Below are positions 46,790 to 55,024 of a stretch of DNA of 64,000 nucleotides, piece by piece. The translations under genes and the position numbers were made by a program. The stretch's first letter is position 1. The number at the start of each line of letters is the position of its first letter. The stretch is taken from NCBI GenBank assembly GCA_946614435.1, contig CAMOGW010000003.1:1-64000 (forward strand), read 5' to 3'. The notes beneath the pieces are model-generated. The model saw only the letters and a list, made by a program, of their open reading frames with translations. It made no database searches and was not told the origin of the DNA. The stretch comes from an uncultured Prevotella sp. (GTDB taxonomy: Bacteria; Bacteroidota; Bacteroidia; Bacteroidales; Bacteroidaceae).

Positions 46790-49354
46790 TTACTTATTAT
46801 GTTTCACTTCAACACCGGTAACGTTGAATACACGACCATTGCGAACGATGATGATATGTCCGTTCTGCAAGTACTTCCCGTCAGCAGTACTTTCTGATTT
46901 GACTGAACTAACAGCCGTCGGTTTGTTCTCGGGCGATATCTTAATGCTCTGAATATAAGCGTTGGCCTTTGAAGATGGGGCTCTCCTGGCTGATGGTGAC
47001 GATGATGCGTGCAGATAGATAACGACGTGTGTAGGAACTGTAACGTTGTAAGTTACTTTTGCCCAGCCAAACGATTCCTGCGTGATGCTGACGGCACCCT
47101 GGCCATTGATCATAATGTTCAGTGTATAGCCGGGAACAGTCATACAGTTGACCAGAATCTCGCCCTTACCAGCAGGAATGTCGAATACCAGCGAACCTGG
47201 CAGCATGCTCATCCATGCGCTGGAACCAGGAATGAGTGTTTCCAAAGCTGTTGCCACCTGTTCGTCGGTCAGCGTCGTTGAAATTTCCAACTGTCCTGTT
47301 TCCTCGTTGTAGGTGTCATTGCCCGAGCTGCTGAATACAACGACATCGTTGTCATTAGGGTCAGTCATATTGAACTCGATGGTCGTATCCTCATCGCTTG
47401 ACACCGTCACAGGCACCTTTCCGATCTCAACAATTTTCGAAATCACCGTGTTTGCTTCGTCATCGAAGAAAGTTTTTTTAGACATGTCGAAGTGTACGCC
47501 TGGAGTCAGTATTTGAATACCCTCATCGGCAATCAGGAATTCATCACCACACACTATGCCAGCGTAGGCGTTGGTTCCCGAAGCTTCACCATAGACGTGG
47601 CTTTGCTTAGAAACGGTGAGGCTTCCGAGTTTCATGCCGACCACCGAGCCTATTGCTGTTACGTCGCACTCATGAATCTTGACGGCATTAGCCTGAACGG
47701 CTATCGACTGGGTAGTCTCGTTGGCTGTCAGTGTAAGTATGCCATCCTTGCTGTCGCTCTTGAAGATAAGTGCTCCCATTGTGGAGACGATACATCCGTC
47801 GGCATTGCTGATGGTACATTCACCAATAGGATTGATGGTGAGCGGCTCTTTACTGTGATTCCAAATGACATGTTGCCTGACGTTTGCGTCACCAATGCCA
47901 GAGGCATCTACCACCCAGTTGTTCAGGTTCAGCGTGCGATTCTGCTTGTTGAAGGTCACCTTCTTTGAACCGTCGCCAAGAATGTCGTCGGCATTGAGAC
48001 TGCTTACCTCTATGCCCATTACCTGCAGACCGATGGTAGCAACGTGCAGCATATAAGAGGCAACGGCCCCCTCGAAGGTCTCGGTGGGTGAGGATTCACA
48101 GAAGATGTAGGCATCGCCTACGCCCTTTATAGTCACCTCTCCGGTAGTCTCGTTTACTTCGGCCACATTTGTGGCATTGCTGTACCACTTGTTTATTGGC
48201 ACATTGTTGGTGTTGATCAGTGTAGGTGGTGTGAAAGGCACATTCGGCTCACCGTAGGCTATAGTCTCACTGAACGAGAGCTCAGGAGTGTGTTTCTTTA
48301 CGTTGACCGTGTAGAAGCCCGTAGCAGCATAATGCTCGTCTGTCTCGTTGACATAGGCGAATATGCGTGTGGTGCCTTTGGAGAGGAATTGCACATTACC
48401 CGTCTGCTCATCGACCGAAGCCACCAGTGGGTTCTCAGATTGCCAGCGGTCGATGGTGAGCTTCTGTACATTGGGCAAGGCTGTCATTGACTCGCCCACG
48501 AAGCCAGTGACTTCGGTTTGATAGAAGTTCACATAGACGTTCTGTTTAGGAGCCTCCACGCTGAGCTCGTATTCGGCAGAGACAGACGTCCAGTTGGTAT
48601 TGCCTGGCCAGGTGGCACGGATGGTGGTCTTACCATACGATACAGGGGTAACGCCTCTGGCCGTCACCGTTGCCACATTGGGATTAGTTGATTCGAGCGT
48701 ACATTCACGTGCATAAATATGCTTGTCCCTGAACTTTGGGAAAACACCTTGCTCCAGATATACTTCTTTGATAGCAATCACCAGTTCGGGGTAATCGAAA
48801 GAATATCCATGGTCGGGGTTGCCGTCCCATATCAGCCTTGATGATGTGATAGGCTCGTTGCCCACGATGTAATATGCCTCAGGCGCCCCCATTATAACGG
48901 TATAATGAATGATGTGATGGGTTGTGACACCTGTAGTGGAGCCTTCACCATTGCCTCCTGCACTACCGTCACCGCCGACACCACCACCGCTACCGCCTGA
49001 GCTACTGCCGCTTTCATCACCGTTGAACATTGTTTCGTCGTATTCCACGGTAGCCGATCCTATGCCCACGATGAGCACTGCGGTGTAGCCGTTCTGATTG
49101 TACGTGCGCACCACATTTTCATTGGTGGAGGTAAGATTTTTCACCCAACTCTTAGTGTTGGTGGCCTGACCGAAGTCGCCTACATTGACCGTTGCCTCTA
49201 TTTCAAGGTCTTCGCGATGGATTGACTGTCCTGGAAACAAGTCGGGCGTAAAGTTCTGCGCACCTACATTCAGTGGCAGCATGGCTGCTGTTGATAGCAG
49301 TAAGCTTATCAGCCAACTAAAGGAAAATGTTCTTGTTTTCATCATAGCGATCAT
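46790..49354 (-). CDS. Large secreted protein with bacterial Ig-like repeats
   Basis: Signal peptide; repeated NPLVASVDEQTGNVQFLSKGTTRIFAYV / NVAEVNETTGEVTIKGVGDAYIFC (Big-like) segments. Confidence 0.8.
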   Translation of the reverse strand: MIAMMKTRTFSFSWLISLLLSTAAMLPLNVGAQNFTPDLFPGQSIHREDLEIEATVNVGDFGQATNTKSWVKNLTSTNENVVRTYNQNGYTAVLIVGIGSATVEYDETMFNGDESGSSSGGSGGGVGGDGSAGGNGEGSTTGVTTHHIIHYTVIMGAPEAYYIVGNEPITSSRLIWDGNPDHGYSFDYPELVIAIKEVYLEQGVFPKFRDKHIYARECTLESTNPNVATVTARGVTPVSYGKTTIRATWPGNTNWTSVSAEYELSVEAPKQNVYVNFYQTEVTGFVGESMTALPNVQKLTIDRWQSENPLVASVDEQTGNVQFLSKGTTRIFAYVNETDEHYAATGFYTVNVKKHTPELSFSETIAYGEPNVPFTPPTLINTNNVPINKWYSNATNVAEVNETTGEVTIKGVGDAYIFCESSPTETFEGAVASYMLHVATIGLQVMGIEVSSLNADDILGDGSKKVTFNKQNRTLNLNNWVVDASGIGDANVRQHVIWNHSKEPLTINPIGECTISNADGCIVSTMGALIFKSDSKDGILTLTANETTQSIAVQANAVKIHECDVTAIGSVVGMKLGSLTVSKQSHVYGEASGTNAYAGIVCGDEFLIADEGIQILTPGVHFDMSKKTFFDDEANTVISKIVEIGKVPVTVSSDEDTTIEFNMTDPNDNDVVVFSSSGNDTYNEETGQLEISTTLTDEQVATALETLIPGSSAWMSMLPGSLVFDIPAGKGEILVNCMTVPGYTLNIMINGQGAVSITQESFGWAKVTYNVTVPTHVVIYLHASSSPSARRAPSSKANAYIQSIKISPENKPTAVSSVKSESTADGKYLQNGHIIIVRNGRVFNVTGVEVKHNK

Positions 49355-49380
49355 TAATTTGAGTTTGACAATAACTTTAT

Positions 49381-49542
49381 TTAGCCTTCTCTTTTTTCTG
49401 ATTTTTCTTTCATATACTTCGCCACTGCTTCTTCAATGCGACTGTCAAGACCTTGACCCAGGATGTTCTCCATCTTGAGTAACTCGTCCAGATATTTGCG
49501 GGCATAATCAGTGGCTGCTTCTTGGTATTTTGTCTTTGCCAT
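49381..49542 (-). CDS. Small hypothetical protein (53 aa)
   Basis: MAKTKYQEAATDYARKYLDELLKMENILGQGLDSRIEEAVAKYMKEKSEKREG; start chosen inside the longer ORF. Confidence 0.5.
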   Translation of the reverse strand: MAKTKYQEAATDYARKYLDELLKMENILGQGLDSRIEEAVAKYMKEKSEKREG

Positions 49543-49736
49543 AGTAATATTGTATAATCTTCCTGCTGCAAATGTACGATTGAATGGCACTTTTTGTGTT
49601 ATCATTTCGTCAAATAGTCTTATCATTTCGTGCAGTCAGACATGAAAAAGCCCCCCAAAACAATGTTTCGGAGAGCTTTTGCCGTGTTTTTTACAGATAG
49701 TGCTGAAGACAATCAGTTGTCTTGCTGACTATTGCT

Positions 49737-51293
49737 TTACACTTTCGATTCTTTTCTTCGGTCGAGATATTGCGTAGGTGTGATGCCGAATGTTTTTTTG
49801 AAGGCACGGGTGAAGTTGGGCGTGTCGTTGTAGGCACAAAGTGTGGCCACCTCAGAGATGTTCATTTCCGGGTGGGTGTCTAATAGGTAGCGAGCCCGCC
49901 GCATACGGACAGCAGCGATGAAGTCCTGCGGCTTCTCGCCAGTGATGCTATCCAGTCGTTGGCGCAATTGGTAAAGACTCATTCCCATGTGCTCTGCCAG
50001 TCGGTTGGCATCGGGCTGCCCCTTGCGGATGAGCAGGTTGATGCTGTTGATGGTTCGTTCCAGGAACTCGCGGTCGCTCACGTTCAGTTCTGTAGTGTCA
50101 TCACGATTGCCCGATAAATTGATGGCATTGTCATAGTGCTCACTCAGCACATTGTATTTCTCACTTAGCTCCTTAAAGTGAGCACTCAGTTCCTCATTGA
50201 TGCGTTGCTGGTGTCTCTGGTGACGCCGCATCAGCAACCAGATGCCTATTGTCAGAGCGGCTAAAGCAATGGCAATAGCTATAGCCCACTGCTTGGCACG
50301 CCGCTGCTCGTGGTTCTCTATCTGCAGCCAGTCGTTGCCAAACTCAGCATTGTATTTTGCCAGCTTCTCAGCCGACACATTATTATATAGTGAGTCTTTC
50401 AGGGCCTCGAAGCGCTTCAGACAGTGACGCGCCCTGCTGGGGTCATGTTTCCACAAGCACTCATAGAGGCCGCGTAGGGCATGCACTTCGTTGTAGGGGT
50501 CGCCCATTTGCTGGAATATGTCGGCTGCTTCCTGATAATAGAGGGTGGCTTCCTGTTCACGGTCCTGCGAAAGCATCGTCATGCCCATCTTGTTAAGCGC
50601 GATGCCAAGCGAATGACGGTCGGGAGTTTCGCGCAGATAGGGAATCACCTTCCGTAGCGTAGCCTCGGCCTCTTCATACTCATGCAGTCCGATTAGCACG
50701 GAGGCTTTCTGAGCCAGGCGCACCATCGAGCGCTGCTCATTGCCCATCTGCTTGTCTATCTCGTAGGCACGCTCTATATATGGCAGCGCCTTCTTGTCGT
50801 CACCCTGAGCATGGTACACCTCCGATGCCATTGCCTGCAATACGGCCATACGGCTTGGATTATTGGCCTTTTCTGCCATCTCAATACCCTTCAGTACATA
50901 CTGCTCTGCCTCCTTTGGCTGGTTGGCACCCATGTAAATGGCGGCCAGTGTGTTCAGGCTTGACGATATCACGTCGGGATCGCCGCTTGTCTGGTCTATG
51001 GCATAACATTCTTTCGCATAGTGGGCGGCTGACTCATAATCTGACAGGCGGATATTGATAATTGCAAGCAAATTCAAACAGTCAGCTTCCGACTCGGTAC
51101 CCTTGGCCAGCGGCAGTGCCTCGCTGGCCACCTTTAGTGCTTCCTTATACTGCTGTACAGCATACAGACTGTCAGCCTGCTCCATCAGCTTGTCGCCTTT
51201 AGCGTTAGCCCATATATCTTTAGGTAGCATAAGTGCAAACAAAGCTACAAGCAAAACAGAGTACTTAAATATTTTCTTAGATAGTCTGCTCAT
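49737..51293 (-). CDS. TPR-containing membrane protein with C-terminal AraC-type HTH
   Basis: TPR repeats; TM WAIAIAIALAALTIGIWLL; C-term NISEVATLCAYNDTPNFTRAFKKTFGITPTQYLDRRK. Confidence 0.9.
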   Translation of the reverse strand: MSRLSKKIFKYSVLLVALFALMLPKDIWANAKGDKLMEQADSLYAVQQYKEALKVASEALPLAKGTESEADCLNLLAIINIRLSDYESAAHYAKECYAIDQTSGDPDVISSSLNTLAAIYMGANQPKEAEQYVLKGIEMAEKANNPSRMAVLQAMASEVYHAQGDDKKALPYIERAYEIDKQMGNEQRSMVRLAQKASVLIGLHEYEEAEATLRKVIPYLRETPDRHSLGIALNKMGMTMLSQDREQEATLYYQEAADIFQQMGDPYNEVHALRGLYECLWKHDPSRARHCLKRFEALKDSLYNNVSAEKLAKYNAEFGNDWLQIENHEQRRAKQWAIAIAIALAALTIGIWLLMRRHQRHQQRINEELSAHFKELSEKYNVLSEHYDNAINLSGNRDDTTELNVSDREFLERTINSINLLIRKGQPDANRLAEHMGMSLYQLRQRLDSITGEKPQDFIAAVRMRRARYLLDTHPEMNISEVATLCAYNDTPNFTRAFKKTFGITPTQYLDRRKESKV

Positions 51294-51547
51294 TTTTGCA
51301 GTGAGTTCGCACCGCATAGGAGCATTGTTTAGGTCAGTCTCTATTGTTCTTATACACATAAAGGTGCCATTTTTTTTCATAATCCTAAATTCCGTAGCAC
51401 TTTAGTTTATTTATTTTTCTAAGTTTCTGAGCAACAAAAAGTTCTTGCTGTGTCAAGCGGCAGAGCCGAGCGGCCCAGGATTTTGCCATGTCAGATTTTT
51501 CACTTACCTTAGTGCTGCGTTTAAAGACAAGCAAAATTATCAATGGC

Positions 51548-51937
51548 ATGGCAAAGGTAAGCATAAAATCTGAGAGAATCACTCCTTTTGGAGGAATATT
51601 TCACGTGAGAGAGCTGTTTTCCCGTTTTGTAGGTCCTGTTATCGACAAAGTACTGGGTCTCCGATGTACGTCATTCGGCTACCAGTACAGCGAGATTGCA
51701 GGTTCGCTGGCAAGCGTCTACTTTTGTTATAGAGAACCGCGACGGCCGCTCGGCCCTAGGGACGCTTTGCAAGCAAAGAATGCCAACGTGCGTTTCCACC
51801 AGCAAGACACGCTGGAGCGCATCTTCTCGAATCTTGAATCGGAAGACATCCACATCAGACGCGCCCGCATGGATTGCGGATCCTGTTCGCGCAAGATAGT
51901 AGAGACCGTCGACGGGGTAAGGGGAAACTGGGCATGA
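51548..51937 (+). pseudogene. IS1380-family transposase remnant
   Basis: MAKVSIKSERITPFGGIFHVRELF...LGLRCTSFGYQYSEIAGSLASVYFC joined to VIENRDG/NANVRFHQQDTLERIFSNLE...RARMDCGSCSRKIVETV; central DDE part missing. Confidence 0.75.
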
Positions 51938-52129
51938 CCCATGCATAATCACGTCTGTACTGGCAAGACTATCGTCAGATGGAGAAGCAAACTACAAAAC
52001 TAGTCAGCATCACTATTTGTTGCGGATTTTAGGATAAATACGATACGTTTTCATGATGTACACAACCTTGTGTACGTCCTCTATAGTAATTTTCGCTGCC
52101 TGTTGTGCTGTGGTTCCGTTTTTTAGTTG

Positions 52130-52137
52130 TACCTTTG
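52130..52137 (+). promoter_or_regulatory. -7 box (TACCTTTG) for helicase gene
   Basis: TAnnTTTG match. Confidence 0.5.
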
Positions 52138-52158
52138 CGGAAAATAGTTACTAAAGAA

Positions 52159-54339
52159 ATGGCAAAACAGCATAACGAGGAACTGCGCACTGCGTGGGAG
52201 TTCGTGGAGAATACGGGCCGGAGCATCTTCCTTACGGGAAAGGCAGGCACGGGTAAGACAACATTCTTGAAGACCGTGGTGGAGAGGAGCCGCAAGCGCT
52301 CTATCGTGGTGGCGCCTACGGGCGTGGCTGCCGTGAACGCGGGCGGCATGACCATCCATTCGTTCTTCCAGTTGTCGTTCTCCCCATACGTGCCGGGAGC
52401 CAAGGTGGAGAGCAAGTTCGACTTCGGGCGCGAGAAGCGACGCATCATCTCCTCGCTCGACCTGCTCATCATCGACGAAATATCAATGGTGCGCAGCGAT
52501 TTGCTCGATGCCATCGATGCCGTGTTGCGCCGTTTCCGCGACCACTATCAGCCCTTTGGCGGGGTGCAGCTGCTCATGATAGGCGACTTGGCACAGCTCA
52601 CACCCGTGGTCACGCCCGAGGACGAGAAGATGCTGGCACCCTATTACGACACCCCCTATTTCTTCGGCTCGAAGGCACTGGCCCAGATAGACTATGTCAC
52701 CATTCAGCTTGAGCAGGTCTATCGCCAACAGGATGCGACGTTCATCGACATTCTGAACCACATACGCGACGGCCATCCCACACAGGCGATGCTCGACCGG
52801 CTCAACCAGCGCGCACTGCCTCGTCAGGCAGCCCATCCTTCGGCGACCGAAGCCTATATCCGGCTTACCACTCACAACAACATAGCCGACCACTACAACG
52901 AGTCGGAGCTGCACCGGCTGCCCTCGCGCTCGTTCTTCTTCCGTGCCTCTATCGAAGGTGCCTTCCCCGACTATGCCTATCCCACGGCTGAGCTGCTGGA
53001 ACTGCGGTTGGGCACGCAGGTCATGTTCATCAAGAACGACCCCACGGGCGACCGCCGCTATTACAACGGGCGCATAGGCCGCGTGACCTATGTCGATGAC
53101 CACCATGTGCGAGTACACTGTGAGGGCGACGAAGATGCTATCGAGGTGGAGCCCTTAGAATGGGAGAACACGCGCTATACGCTCAATCCCGACACGCGCG
53201 AGATCGTGGCTGAGGTGCAGGGCCGTTTCCGCCAGCTGCCCCTCCGGCTGGCATGGGCCATCACCATTCATAAGAGTCAGGGCCTCACGTTCGACCATGC
53301 CATCATCGATGCCAATCAGAGCTTCGCCCCGGGGCAGGTCTATGTGGCGCTGAGCCGTTGCCGCTCGCTTGAAGGACTGGTGCTGGCCGCTCCGCTCAGT
53401 GCGCGTTCCATCATCAACGACGAGCGTGTTGACAACTATCTGTCGCATCAGGAAGAGGCTGCGCGCGAAAGCATCAGCCACCTGCCCACGCTCAAGGAAG
53501 AGTACTACCGCCATCTGCTGCTCGAGCTGTTCGACTTCCGCACGCTGCTCTATCAGCAGGAGTACATGGTGCGCCTCTTCTCCGAGTTCTTCTACAACAG
53601 CCATAACTCGCTCACGCAGCTGCACAAGCAGGCCCTTGATGCGTTGAAGACTCAGGTCATGGACGTGGCCGCAAAGTGGACCACCCACATCGGTCAACTC
53701 ACTACCGACCAGCTCCATGCTCCCGACTTCTTGGAGCGGGTGGGGCGCAGTGCCACCTATTTTGCCGACACGCTTGAGGCGCTCCTGGCTAAACCCTTGC
53801 AGCTCACCGCCGAGGTGAAGCCCACCAACAAGTTGGCTGCCAAGCGGCTCTCCACCGTGCTGCCCGACCTGCGGCAGGCATGGCTCTCGCGTCGCTACCT
53901 GCTCTCGCGTATGGCCGACGAGGGGTTCAGCATCACCACCTATCTGCGCGAGAAGCAGATGTCGCAGCTCGATGCGCTCGACGAGGGTGTGGTGAAGAAG
54001 TCGCGCAAGAGGGCCGAGCCGAAGCCCAAGGAGCCGAAGCCAAGGACCTGGGAGGTGTCGTGGGCGCTTTATCAGGAAGGCAACAGTCCGCAAGACATAG
54101 CCCACAGCCGAGGGCTCACCCTTGGCACGGTGTTCGGTCACTTGTCTCGTTTCGTTGCCTCGGGGCAGCTGTCGCTCGACGTGCTCGTGCCTCCAGCCCA
54201 TCAGCAAGCCATCCGTCGGGCGCTGCAGATGGTGAGTCAGGGCGAGAGTTCCAACGCAGTCAAGGCACTTTGTCCGCCTGATGTCACCTACGATGAGATT
54301 CGTCTGATGATGAACCTCGCTTCGCGTTCTGAGTCTTAG
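52159..54339 (+). CDS. PIF1/RecD-like AAA helicase with C-terminal HTH
   Basis: IFLTGKAGTGKTTFLKTV; VVAPTGVAAVNAGGMTIHSFFQL; LLIIDEISMVRSDLLDAID; AITIHKSQGLTFDHAII; YVALSRCRSLEGL. Confidence 0.92.
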   Translation: MAKQHNEELRTAWEFVENTGRSIFLTGKAGTGKTTFLKTVVERSRKRSIVVAPTGVAAVNAGGMTIHSFFQLSFSPYVPGAKVESKFDFGREKRRIISSLDLLIIDEISMVRSDLLDAIDAVLRRFRDHYQPFGGVQLLMIGDLAQLTPVVTPEDEKMLAPYYDTPYFFGSKALAQIDYVTIQLEQVYRQQDATFIDILNHIRDGHPTQAMLDRLNQRALPRQAAHPSATEAYIRLTTHNNIADHYNESELHRLPSRSFFFRASIEGAFPDYAYPTAELLELRLGTQVMFIKNDPTGDRRYYNGRIGRVTYVDDHHVRVHCEGDEDAIEVEPLEWENTRYTLNPDTREIVAEVQGRFRQLPLRLAWAITIHKSQGLTFDHAIIDANQSFAPGQVYVALSRCRSLEGLVLAAPLSARSIINDERVDNYLSHQEEAARESISHLPTLKEEYYRHLLLELFDFRTLLYQQEYMVRLFSEFFYNSHNSLTQLHKQALDALKTQVMDVAAKWTTHIGQLTTDQLHAPDFLERVGRSATYFADTLEALLAKPLQLTAEVKPTNKLAAKRLSTVLPDLRQAWLSRRYLLSRMADEGFSITTYLREKQMSQLDALDEGVVKKSRKRAEPKPKEPKPRTWEVSWALYQEGNSPQDIAHSRGLTLGTVFGHLSRFVASGQLSLDVLVPPAHQQAIRRALQMVSQGESSNAVKALCPPDVTYDEIRLMMNLASRSES

Positions 54340-54574
54340 GCAGTACGATATCCTGTTTTAGGCAATTTCGTGTAGCGTTCTACCCAAAATCACAACATGA
54401 TATAAGTTAGATGGCATGGTGATATAGGATAAACCGTGTCATGATATAGAATAGACCGTGCTGTGATTTAGAATAGAACTCATTGTGCTTTAGAATAGAA
54501 CTCATTGTGCTTTAGAATAGAAGTCATCGTGCTTTAGGATAAACAGCATTGTGCTATAAGGTAGGCCATGTTGT
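54333..54574. repeat. 22-bp degenerate tandem array, 11 units
   Basis: Units at exact 22-bp spacing, e.g. gatataggataaaccgtgtcat, gatatagaatagaccgtgctgt, gctttagaatagaactcattgt; first three units are more diverged. Confidence 0.85.
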
Positions 54575-54612
54575 GGCTGAGGTTGTATTCTTCTTTACTC
54601 TACTATCCAATA

Positions 54613-54784
54613 AAGTTTTCAAAACATCTGCTCCATCTGCTCCTTTGCGTAACACATTGATTTTCATTTGTTTACGTGCGGAGCAGATAAAAATCATCTG
54701 CTCCCATCTGCTCCGCTTCCTAACTGTTTGCTTTTCAGGAAGTTAGCTAAAAGGGAGCAGATGGAGCAGATGTTTTGCAAACTT
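54613..54784. mobile_element. Nested inverted-repeat element related to 21275-21709, without internal array
   Basis: aagttttcaaaacatctgctccatctgctcc (54613) vs ggagcagatggagcagatgttttgcaaactt (54754), 30/31 complementary; inner cggagcagat/atctgctccg arms. Confidence 0.75.
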
Positions 54785-54828
54785 CTTTTGTTACTGTATG
54801 AGTTTATAGTGATGGTCCGAAGAGGCTT

Positions 54829-54993
54829 TTAATCCTCATCGTCCCAGTAACCACCGTCACGAGAGTCGGCAGTACCACCACCAAAGGTACCTTGTCGAGT
54901 GATACCATCGGCACCTTGAACAGAAGCGATGTCGAGCAGAGACTCTGTTTTGATTTCGACAATCTTCAAGTTTGGTTTGATATAATCTTTCAT
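54829..54993 (-). CDS. Small 54-aa protein downstream of secreted protein (unannotated in ORF track)
   Basis: MKDYIKPNLKIVEIKTESLLDIASVQGADGITRQGTFGGGTADSRDGGYWDDED. Confidence 0.75.
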   Translation of the reverse strand: MKDYIKPNLKIVEIKTESLLDIASVQGADGITRQGTFGGGTADSRDGGYWDDED

Positions 54994-55024
54994 TGTTTCA
55001 AATTTTTTTTGTTCAACATGATGC

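Noticed and set aside
53155-54207. 350-aa minus-strand ORF antisense to the PIF1-like helicase
   Set aside because: The plus strand has full helicase motifs; composition of the antisense product is typical of shadow ORFs.
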